DNA from: Firmicutes bacterium UBA3738
GTDB taxonomy: Bacteria > Bacillota > Clostridia > Peptostreptococcales > Anaerovoracaceae
Reading direction: 5' to 3'
Assembly (NCBI GenBank): GCA_002372505.1
Contig: DFGY01000098.1
Span: 1-5,555 of the forward strand
Length of the DNA: 5,555 bases
Shown: positions 1 through 5,506 of the stretch, one piece after another
Layout of the letters: each line of letters begins with the position of its first letter
Position numbering within the stretch: the first letter of the stretch is position 1
Notes under the pieces: generated by a model
Databases searched by the model: none
Told to the model about the DNA's origin: nothing
What the model saw: the letters and a program-made list of their open reading frames with translations, nothing else
Translations under genes and position numbers: made by a program

Positions 1-2933
1 AGACCACCGTAACCGATGTCGTAAGCCCATCCGTCACCACCCAGGCACCAGATTGACTTCTTAACGAGCCAGTCTTTCTTGTCCAGGATTTCCTTTGCAA
101 GGCTCTTTTCCTTACCGGAAAGTTCAGCCTCTGTGAGAGCCTTGACTACCTTTTCTGAGATATCCATTGACTCGTCACCGTTGTCCATATTCTTAAGCCA
201 CTTGTTGCAAGCAGTCTTAACTTTGCTGTTTTCTGTAACGCCTACCAGTTCAGTCATGCTTTCCTGGATCTTAGCTCTCATCTGCTCAACAGCTGTTGCC
301 ATACCAAGGCCGTACTCAGCGTTGTCTTCGAACAGTGAGTTACCCCATGAAGGTCCTCTGCCGTTTTCATCCTTGCAGTAAGGCATTGACGGAGCTGATG
401 CACCCCAGATTGATGAGCAGCCTGTTGCGTTGGCGATCATCATGCGCTCGCCGAAGAGCTGTGTAACAACCTTGATGTAAGGTGTCTCACCGCAACCTGC
501 GCAGGCGCCTGAGAATTCGAAGTATGGTTTAGCGAACTGGCTACCCTTAACGCTTGTCTTATCCATGAGGTTGTCTCTTGTGGGCAGGCTCATTGCATAA
601 TCCCAGTTACCTGCTTCAACTTCCTGAGTTTCGAGCGGCTTCATAACGAGAGCCTTCTGCGGTGCCGGACAAATGTCTGCACAGTTTCCGCAGCCCAGGC
701 AGTCAAGTGGTGATACCTGCATGCGATACTGATATCCTTCAAGACCCTTACCCTTAGCAGCTACTACGCCGAATTCTTCCGGTGCAGCCTTAACTTCTTT
801 TTCGTTAAGAAGTACAGGTCTGATTGTGGAGTGCGGACATACGAATGAGCACTGGTTACACTGGATACATGTGTCTGCATTCCATTCAGGTACGTTTACA
901 GCAACGCCTCTCTTTTCAAATGCAGCTGTTCCTGACGGGAATGTACCATCTTCGATTCCCTTGAATGTGCTTGCCGGAAGATCGTCACCCTTCTGAGCGT
1001 TCATAGGTACGAGTACTTCTTCGATGAACTTCGGCAACTTCTTAGCCTTGGAAGCCTTGTCCTTAGCTGTAGCCCAGTCAGCCGGTACGCTTACCTGGTG
1101 GATGTTGTCCATACCTGCATCTACAGCCTGGTGGTTCATGCTTACAATCTTTTCACCCTTGATGCCGTATTCCTTAACGATTGACTTCTTCAGGTATTTA
1201 ACTGCGTCAGCCATAGGAATAACCTTAGCGAGTTTGAAGAATGCAGACTGCATTACCATATTGATTCTGTTGCCCAGTCCGATTTCGCCGGCAATCTTTG
1301 TTGCGTTAATTGTGTAGAACTTGATGTCGTTCTTAGCAATGTAGTTCTTCATCTGAGCCGGGAGGTGTTCGTTCAGTTCCTCATCTGACCAGATGCAGTT
1401 GAGCAGGAATGTGCCGCCCTTCTTAAGGCCCTTAAGTACATCATACTGATGAACGTAAGCCTGGTTGTGGCAAGCTACGAAGTCTGCTTCGTTAATGAGA
1501 TATGTTGACTGAATCTTGTTCTTACCAAATCTCAGGTGGGAAACTGTGATACCGCCGGACTTCTTTGAGTCATATGAGAAGTAGCCCTGTGCATACTGTT
1601 TTGTTTCGTCACCGATAATCTTGATGGCCTGCTTGTTGGCACCAACTGTACCGTCGGAACCAAGACCCCAGAACTTACATCTAACTGTGCCAGCCGGCTC
1701 TGTTGCGATGTCAACTGTCGGCAGTGAGCTGTTGTTTACATCGTCAACGATACCGATTGTGAAATGATCCTTTGTCTTCTTAGCCTTAAGGTTGTTGTAT
1801 ACTGCAACAATCTGTCCCGGTGTTGTGTCGTTGGAACCAAGGCCGTATCTTCCTGCATAAATTTCAGGAGCATCGTCTATATCGAAGTAAAGGTTTCTAA
1901 CGTCGAGATAAAGTGGGTCGCCTTCAGCACCCGGCTCTTTTGTTCTGTCGAGAACAGCGATCTTCTTGGCTGTCTTCGGCATAGCCTTGAGGAAGTGCTT
2001 TGTTGACCAAGGTCTGTAAAGTCTTACTTTAACGAGACCAACCTTTTCGCCCTGCTTTTTGAGAACGTTGATTGTCTCTTCTATTGTCTCGCAGACTGAA
2101 CCCATAGCTACAATTACATATTCAGCATCAGCTGCACCAACGTAGTCGAAGAGCTTGTACTTTCTGCCTGTGAGTTTGCCGATTTCCTTCATGTACTCTT
2201 CAACGATAGCCGGTACTGCATCGTAGAATGGCTGACCTGCTTCACGAGCCTGGAAGAAGATATCCGGGTTCTGAGCTGTACCTCTTACAACCGGGTGCTC
2301 CGGATTAAGAGCTCTTGCTCTGAAGTCTTTAACAGCTTTTTTGTCTACGAGCTTAGCGAGATCTTTGTGGTCGATAACTTCGATTTTCTGTACTTCGTGA
2401 GAAGTTCTGAATCCATCGAAGAAGTGCAGGAATGGAACTCTTCCTTTAATAGCAGCAAGGTGTGCAACAGCACCAAGGTCCATTACTTCCTGAACTGAAC
2501 TTGAGCACAGCAGAGCGAAGCCTGTCTGACGGCAAGCCATTACGTCTGAGTGGTCACCGAAAATACAAAGAGCGTGAGCAGCGAGTGTTCTGGCCGATAC
2601 GTGGAATACGCAGGGCAGAAATTCGCCGGCGATCTTGTACATGTTCGGGATCATAAGAAGCAGACCCTGAGAAGCTGTGTATGTAGTCGTAAGAGCACCT
2701 GCCTGCAGTGATCCGTGAACGGCACCTGCAGCACCTGCTTCTGACTGCATCTCAACTACCTTGACCTGCTGTCCGAAAATGTTTTTGTCTCCATGTGCAG
2801 CCATATCATCTACGACCTCAGCCATAGGTGAAGAAGGCGTGATGGGATAGATGGCAGCTACATCAGTAAACGCATATGAAATATATCCGGCTGCTGTGTT
2901 ACCATCCATGGTCTTCATAATTTTGTTTGCCAT
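1..2933 (-). CDS. nifJ: Pyruvate:ferredoxin (flavodoxin) oxidoreductase, C-terminus cut by window edge
   Basis: Cytoplasmic enzyme that oxidatively decarboxylates pyruvate with CoA to acetyl-CoA and CO2, reducing ferredoxin; central in fermentative anaerobes. The frame is open from ATG at 2933-2931 to the left edge, giving 977 codons; the family is about 1,170-1,200 residues, so roughly 200 are missing with the stop. Visible landmarks in order: YPITPSS at 29-35 (pyruvate/TPP domain), Glu65 and Arg115 matching the TPP and pyruvate residues of the Desulfovibrio africanus enzyme, FWGLGSDGTVG from 421 (gamma domain), an 8Fe ferredoxin domain with Cys689/692/695/699 and Cys745/748/751/755, proximal-cluster Cys811, Cys814 and Cys839, and GDGWAYDIGYGG at 966-977 (TPP/metal site). 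The fourth proximal Cys and the C-terminal domain lie outside. Cysteine spacing matches the family with no frameshift. The start is supported by MANKxMKTMDGNTAA, the usual family N-terminus. It is transcribed alone in view, divergently from the aldo/keto reductase. Alternative 2-oxoacid specificity is unlikely given this architecture. Confidence 0.97.
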   Translation of the reverse strand, partial: MANKIMKTMDGNTAAGYISYAFTDVAAIYPITPSSPMAEVVDDMAAHGDKNIFGQQVKVVEMQSEAGAAGAVHGSLQAGALTTTYTASQGLLLMIPNMYKIAGEFLPCVFHVSARTLAAHALCIFGDHSDVMACRQTGFALLCSSSVQEVMDLGAVAHLAAIKGRVPFLHFFDGFRTSHEVQKIEVIDHKDLAKLVDKKAVKDFRARALNPEHPVVRGTAQNPDIFFQAREAGQPFYDAVPAIVEEYMKEIGKLTGRKYKLFDYVGAADAEYVIVAMGSVCETIEETINVLKKQGEKVGLVKVRLYRPWSTKHFLKAMPKTAKKIAVLDRTKEPGAEGDPLYLDVRNLYFDIDDAPEIYAGRYGLGSNDTTPGQIVAVYNNLKAKKTKDHFTIGIVDDVNNSSLPTVDIATEPAGTVRCKFWGLGSDGTVGANKQAIKIIGDETKQYAQGYFSYDSKKSGGITVSHLRFGKNKIQSTYLINEADFVACHNQAYVHQYDVLKGLKKGGTFLLNCIWSDEELNEHLPAQMKNYIAKNDIKFYTINATKIAGEIGLGNRINMVMQSAFFKLAKVIPMADAVKYLKKSIVKEYGIKGEKIVSMNHQAVDAGMDNIHQVSVPADWATAKDKASKAKKLPKFIEEVLVPMNAQKGDDLPASTFKGIEDGTFPSGTAAFEKRGVAVNVPEWNADTCIQCNQCSFVCPHSTIRPVLLNEKEVKAAPEEFGVVAAKGKGLEGYQYRMQVSPLDCLGCGNCADICPAPQKALVMKPLETQEVEAGNWDYAMSLPTRDNLMDKTSVKGSQFAKPYFEFSGACAGCGETPYIKVVTQLFGERMMIANATGCSSIWGASAPSMPYCKDENGRGPSWGNSLFEDNAEYGLGMATAVEQMRAKIQESMTELVGVTENSKVKTACNKWLKNMDNGDESMDISEKVVKALTEAELSGKEKSLAKEILDKKDWLVKKSIWCLGGDGWAYDIGYGG

Positions 2934-2945
2934 TTTTCTCCGATT

Positions 2946-2950
2946 CCTCC
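2946..2950 (-). promoter_or_regulatory. Ribosome binding site of PFOR (two candidate Shine-Dalgarno cores)
   Basis: On the minus strand the leader reads GGAGGAATCGGAGAAAAATG. The best core, GGAGG, sits 12 nt from the ATG, which is longer than usual. A second core, GGAG at 2938-2941, is only 4 nt away, which is short. Neither is ideally spaced, but together they support the ATG at 2931-2933. No other in-frame start nearby has a better site. Confidence 0.6.
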
Positions 2951-2986
2951 AAATGATAAGTTTAAATAGAAATAAAAATTTGTAAC

Positions 2987-3000
2987 GTGTTTATTAACAC
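2987..3000. promoter_or_regulatory. Palindrome at the predicted PFOR transcription start (possible operator)
   Basis: GTGTT-TATT-AACAC is an inverted repeat with 5-bp arms and a 4-nt centre. It lies directly over the predicted start of PFOR transcription, where a bound repressor would block initiation. The arms do not fit the Rex consensus (TTGTTAA-N4-TTAACAA), because the GTT-to-AAC spacing is 4 rather than 8. The regulator is unknown, and short AT-rich palindromes also arise by chance. Confidence 0.35.
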
Positions 3001-3004
3001 TAAT

Positions 3005-3033
3005 AATATAACTCTTAAAATGCGGCACGTCAA
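3005..3033 (-). promoter_or_regulatory. Sigma-A type promoter of PFOR
   Basis: The minus strand shows TTGACG (3028-3033) as -35, a spacer of exactly 17 bp (3011-3027), and TATATT (3005-3010) as -10. Five of six bases match consensus at each hexamer. The transcription start would fall near 2998, giving a leader of about 65 nt. The strength fits a highly expressed central-metabolism enzyme. Confidence 0.75.
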
Positions 3034-3040
3034 CCAAAAA

Positions 3041-3080
3041 GATGTACAAAAAAATACAATTTTGTTTTCGGATGTACAAA
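3041..3080. repeat. Two direct copies of GATGTACAAA, 30 bp apart, in the divergent control region
   Basis: Identical 10-bp boxes lie at 3041-3050 and 3071-3080. Each contains the self-complementary hexamer TGTACA, and their centres are 30 bp apart, close to three helical turns, so both would face the same side of the DNA. The nearer box starts 8 bp upstream of the PFOR -35. Between them is a smaller inverted repeat, ACAA-TT-TTGT, at 3056-3065. This placement is typical of activator sites or paired operator half-sites. I do not recognise the regulator. Confidence 0.4.
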
Positions 3081-3190
3081 TTGTTCCGCAGGTTAATACA
3101 AATCAGAATTTAATATACTTTTTTTATATTTTTGCAAATAATTTTTTGCCGATATGAGACAATTTATGTGTCCTTGGGGATACAAATCCG

Positions 3191-3199
3191 TGTTATGAT
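3191..3199 (+). promoter_or_regulatory. Extended -10 promoter of the aldo/keto reductase gene
   Basis: TGT followed by TATGAT (3194-3199) forms an extended -10 element (TGnTATAAT, one mismatch in the hexamer). No good -35 is present at 16-18 bp; the bases at 3171-3176 are TCCTTG. A start near 3206 would give a leader of about 34 nt. The promoter would be weaker than that of PFOR. Confidence 0.4.
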
Positions 3200-3216
3200 A
3201 TGAAAAACATGAAGAG

Positions 3217-3243
3217 ATGGAAAGCGAGAAAAACAGAATATGA
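3217..3243 (+). other. Possible leader mini-ORF overlapping the reductase start codon (ATGA)
   Basis: ATG at 3217 opens an 8-codon frame (MESEKNRI) whose TGA at 3241-3243 overlaps the reductase ATG at 3240-3242. A GAAGAG just upstream is only a weak ribosome site. Such ATGA junctions allow translational coupling, which could make up for the poor Shine-Dalgarno of the main gene. It is short enough to be coincidence. Confidence 0.2.
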
Positions 3244-4553
3244 AATATAGAAAAGATCGATACGGAAATGAAATATCTGTCCTGGGATTCGGCTGCATGA
3301 GATTCACAAGCCGGGCGGGAAGATTCGACTACGAAAAAGCCGAGTCGGAAGTCATGCGTGCCTATGATCTTGGAGTAAACTATTACGACACGGCATATAC
3401 TTATCCGGGAAGCGAAGTCCTCATGGGAAAGATATTCGCAAACAACGGTATCAGAGATAAGGTAAGCATAGCAACAAAGCTTCCCCATTACATGGTCACC
3501 AAGCCCGGGGATTTTGATAAGTACTTTGACGAACAGCTGCGCCGCCTTCAGACGGACCACGTGGAATACTACCTCATGCATATGCTCAACGATGCAAAGA
3601 GCTGGCAGCGCGTTGTAGACCTAGGCGCTATTGAATGGCTGGAAAAGAAGAAAGCCGAAGGCAGCATAAAGCAGGTAGGCTTTTCTTATCATGGCAACTC
3701 AGATAAATTCCGCGAGCTCCTCGACGCTTATGACTGGGACTTCTGCCAGATACAATACAACTATTACGATGAACATTCCCAGGCCGGCCGCTCCGGATAC
3801 GAGTACGCATATTCAAAAGGCATTCCTGTAATAATCATGGAACCTCTGCGCGGAGGTAAACTGGTCAATCTGCCAAAAGAGGCACAGAGTCTTTTTGAAA
3901 AATATGACGAAGAGCATTACAAGAATTCCGCCCCGGTTAAATCGACAGCATCGGGTATCGATGGTGCACTACGCATGTCTGCATCCTCTCCCGCCAAATG
4001 GGGGCTCCGCTGGCTGTGGAATCAGCCTGGCGTCACCTGCGTACTTTCAGGAATGAACTCTATTGAAAAGGTGGAGGAAAACTGCAACGCAATTGACAGC
4101 GCTGTAACCTTTTCGCTAAGACTCAACAACAATTATGAGTACGACTCTATCTCGGACAGCGAAAAAATAATGCCTGCCGGCTTTATCTCCGAAGAGGAGC
4201 TAGGCATATACTCTGATGTTGTAAAAATAATAAGCACCAAGACCAAGGTTCCCTGCACCGGCTGCCGGTACTGCATGCCCTGTCCAAAAAACGTAGACAT
4301 TCCCGGAACATTTTCCGCATACAACAACCGCTACGTTGACGGCTGGTTCACCGCCGAGAAGGAATACATGATGTGCACCACCCTCCGTAATGACATTACC
4401 GCCGCGTCCAACTGCATCGGCTGCGGCAAATGCGAGGAGCACTGCCCTCAGCATATTGAAATTCGAAAAGAATTAAAGAATGCCCGCAAAGTGCTTGAGG
4501 GCATTCCGTATAATGTCGCCAAGAAACTGGCACCTATTATATATAGGTACTAA
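3240..4553 (+). CDS. Aldo/keto reductase with two C-terminal [4Fe-4S] cluster motifs
   Basis: Cytoplasmic oxidoreductase of the COG1453-like aldo/keto reductases fused to a ferredoxin-like tail; the substrate is not known for most members. The barrel spans about residues 1-290 and keeps the catalytic set: Asp50 and Tyr55 in YYDTAYTYPGSE, Lys80 in IATK, and His114 in YYLMH. EPLRGGKL (201-208) and CVLSGM (267-272) are family motifs of the nucleotide-binding half. Cys339/342/345/348 (CxxCxxCxxCP) and Cys392/395/398/402 (CxxCxxCxxxCP) should bind two [4Fe-4S] clusters. At 437 residues it seems longer than most relatives, partly from a polar insert near 225-250. The start gives MKYRKDRYGNEISVLGFGCMR, a normal family beginning, although the Shine-Dalgarno is poor (GAAAGCGAG region). 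It is divergent from PFOR, which suggests, without proving, electron supply from ferredoxin. The stop is TAA at 4551-4553. Confidence 0.93.
   Translation: MKYRKDRYGNEISVLGFGCMRFTSRAGRFDYEKAESEVMRAYDLGVNYYDTAYTYPGSEVLMGKIFANNGIRDKVSIATKLPHYMVTKPGDFDKYFDEQLRRLQTDHVEYYLMHMLNDAKSWQRVVDLGAIEWLEKKKAEGSIKQVGFSYHGNSDKFRELLDAYDWDFCQIQYNYYDEHSQAGRSGYEYAYSKGIPVIIMEPLRGGKLVNLPKEAQSLFEKYDEEHYKNSAPVKSTASGIDGALRMSASSPAKWGLRWLWNQPGVTCVLSGMNSIEKVEENCNAIDSAVTFSLRLNNNYEYDSISDSEKIMPAGFISEEELGIYSDVVKIISTKTKVPCTGCRYCMPCPKNVDIPGTFSAYNNRYVDGWFTAEKEYMMCTTLRNDITAASNCIGCGKCEEHCPQHIEIRKELKNARKVLEGIPYNVAKKLAPIIYRY
4532..4548. repeat. Inverted repeat at the very end of the reductase gene
   Basis: ACCTAT-TATAT-ATAGGT is a 6-bp perfect inverted repeat with a 5-nt loop, covering the last codons of the reductase. 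No run of T follows on either strand, so it is not a classical Rho-independent terminator. It could protect the 3' end of either convergent transcript, or be chance. Confidence 0.3.
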
Positions 4554-4565
4554 TAATTATCCCTG

Positions 4566-4599
4566 AACAATTTTCAACTAGCTTTACTCTTTAATTGTT
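4566..4599. terminator. Weak AT-rich inverted repeat between the convergent genes
   Basis: AACAATT (4566-4572) and AATTGTT (4593-4599) are perfectly complementary around a 20-nt loop, in the 48-bp gap between the reductase and the secreted-protein gene. The stem is short and AT-rich and lacks a T-tract on both strands. It is the only terminator-like candidate in the gap. Confidence 0.2.
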
Positions 4600-4601
4600 G
4601 T

Positions 4602-5390
4602 TTAGAAAGTTCCATCTAAGAAACAGTCTGTGAGTCTGTAATTGATCGCTGATGCATAATCTCTCACAGATGCTTTCTTTTTTGTGTATTTGAAAGTGTG
4701 TTTATTCCAACTTACATACTTTTTATCTCCGGAACTCTTGCCCATCGTAATTACTGATTTAGCCAGACCATTTTTATAATAGGTATACTTATACTTGGTC
4801 TGACCGGTTACTTTTTTACCTTGTTTTGTTACAGATTTTATTATCAATCCTTTTTTGTTATATGTTTCTGTGGTTATTGATCCATCTTCTGGATCTTTAT
4901 AAATCCTTTTTGTGAGTTTTCCTTTTTTAGCAAAAATCTTATATTTTCCAGTCACTTCGCCGCTGGATTTAGCTTCAGAAACATAGCCCTTTTTAAATTT
5001 ATACTTTGTTACTCCATCTGTGCTAGCAATTTTGATTGGCAATTGATTCTTATTATAAGTTACTGTTGTTTTATCACCCCAAGTACTCGTAAACTTTGTT
5101 GATACAATCTTCTTTTTTTTGTACTTATGTTTATAGGTTGTAGTATCTATCACCTCACCGGTAGAGCTTACAACAACTCTATATCTTATAACATGTCCAT
5201 ATTTATCATATTTATATTCGTGCCTCTTATGTGCATTCCATTTCTTCCCGTCCTTGCCATATCTGGTGACAGATTTAACCTGCAAGGGTTTCGTTGCTTT
5301 TTTCTTTGCAAAAGCCGCCGGCGAAGCCACGAACAATGTCGCTATCATTGCCAGACAAACAATAACTGATACAATTTTGGTTTTTTTCAT
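4602..5390 (-). CDS. Secreted Lys-rich protein with YD-like repeats, function unknown
   Basis: A 262-residue protein exported by Sec. The signal peptide has Lys at 2-3, a hydrophobic core at about 6-22, and a likely type I cleavage after Ala-Phe-Ala at 26-28. The mature part is very basic, about one fifth Lys. It contains tandem beta-type units with an aromatic-Lys start and an aliphatic end, seen near residues 58-70, 109-121, 129-140, 149-163, 174-187 and 199-213 (for example TETYNKKGLIIKSV). These resemble YD/RHS-type repeats but are degenerate. There is no LPxTG anchor, lipobox or membrane segment after the signal, so it is probably free or held by charge at the negatively charged wall. 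The start is fixed by AAGGAG at 5400-5405, 9 nt upstream. It is convergent with the reductase, and the DNA is more AT-rich than that of the two metabolic genes. A binding or wall-associated role is conceivable; I do not recognise a characterised family. Confidence 0.85.
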   Translation of the reverse strand: MKKTKIVSVIVCLAMIATLFVASPAAFAKKKATKPLQVKSVTRYGKDGKKWNAHKRHEYKYDKYGHVIRYRVVVSSTGEVIDTTTYKHKYKKKKIVSTKFTSTWGDKTTVTYNKNQLPIKIASTDGVTKYKFKKGYVSEAKSSGEVTGKYKIFAKKGKLTKRIYKDPEDGSITTETYNKKGLIIKSVTKQGKKVTGQTKYKYTYYKNGLAKSVITMGKSSGDKKYVSWNKHTFKYTKKKASVRDYASAINYRLTDCFLDGTF

Positions 5391-5399
5391 AATGATTAT

Positions 5400-5405
5400 C
5401 TCCTT
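5400..5405 (-). promoter_or_regulatory. Ribosome binding site of the secreted-protein gene
   Basis: The minus strand reads AAAGGAGATAATCATTATG. AAGGAG is 9 nt from the ATG at 5388-5390, a near-ideal Shine-Dalgarno that fixes this start. Confidence 0.85.
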
Positions 5406-5431
5406 TCACGTATGCTTGTCGAATTGATTTA

Positions 5432-5460
5432 ACTATACCATATATTAACTAAATGGTGAC
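5432..5460 (-). promoter_or_regulatory. Promoter of the secreted-protein gene with extended -10
   Basis: On the minus strand, TGG followed by TATAGT (-10 at 5432-5437) gives an extended -10. GTCACC (5455-5460) lies 17 bp upstream and is a poor -35, matching TTGACA at three of six bases. The start would be near 5425, giving a leader of about 35 nt. Nearly all of the -35 falls within the inferred end of the neighbouring mobile element, so the insertion would have replaced the original upstream part of this promoter. Confidence 0.45.
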
Positions 5461-5463
5461 CTA

Positions 5464-5498
5464 CCCACCACCTACAATTATCATTGTTGAGGTGGGGG
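5464..5498 (-). repeat. Bulged stem-loop at the element's right end
   Basis: CCC (5464-5466), bulged A5467, CCACCT (5468-5473) and ACAA (5474-5477) pair with TTGT (5484-5487), AGGTGG (5490-5495) and GGG (5496-5498), with TG (5488-5489) bulged and TTATCA as loop. That makes 13 base pairs with two bulges. Imperfect hairpins with unpaired bases are what TnpA transposases of this family recognise, and in RNA form they are part of the TnpB guide-RNA scaffold. Confidence 0.6.
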
Positions 5499-5506
5499 CT
5501 TCTTGT

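Larger units (their letters stand above)
2934..3239. other. Divergent intergenic region between PFOR and the aldo/keto reductase
   Basis: A 306-bp AT-rich stretch with no convincing gene of its own. Towards the left it carries the PFOR ribosome site, promoter, start-site palindrome and TGTACA boxes. Towards the right it carries the extended -10 promoter of the reductase. From about 3081 to 3170 I see only AT-rich sequence, with a minor inverted repeat, GCAAA...TTTGC (3134-3138 and 3145-3149), of unknown meaning. Confidence 0.8.

Noticed and set aside
1024..1317. 97-residue plus-strand frame with hydrophobic stretches resembling a small membrane protein
   Set aside because: It lies wholly within PFOR on the opposite strand. 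PFOR reads without interruption through it with family-typical sequence.
2987..3000. Rex operator upstream of PFOR
   Set aside because: Rex sites need TTGTTAA-N4-TTAACAA. Here the GTT and AAC arms are only 4 bases apart.
3093..3581. 162-residue open frame on the minus strand overlapping the control region and the start of the reductase
   Set aside because: It is antisense to a strongly supported gene, covers the reductase promoter, has low-complexity composition and shows no recognisable motif. It is a shadow of the reductase coding strand.
4254..4286. First reductase cluster motif has only two residues between its third and fourth Cys (CxxCxxCxxCP), which looked like a deletion
   Set aside because: As I recall, PCTGCxYCMPCPxxVxIP is the normal form in this family of iron-sulfur aldo/keto reductases, so it is not a defect.
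4200..4454. 84-residue minus-strand frame inside the reductase, rich in Ala/Val/Gly
   Set aside because: It is antisense to the [4Fe-4S] cluster region, whose conserved cysteines fix the true frame. The composition is a by-product of GC-rich codons.
5464..5498. Stem-loop as a Rho-independent terminator of an upstream minus-strand gene
   Set aside because: No T-run follows the stem in the minus direction, and the bulges weaken it. The flanking GAAGCCCCCACC and GGGTAGGTCAC fit an IS200/IS605 right end better.
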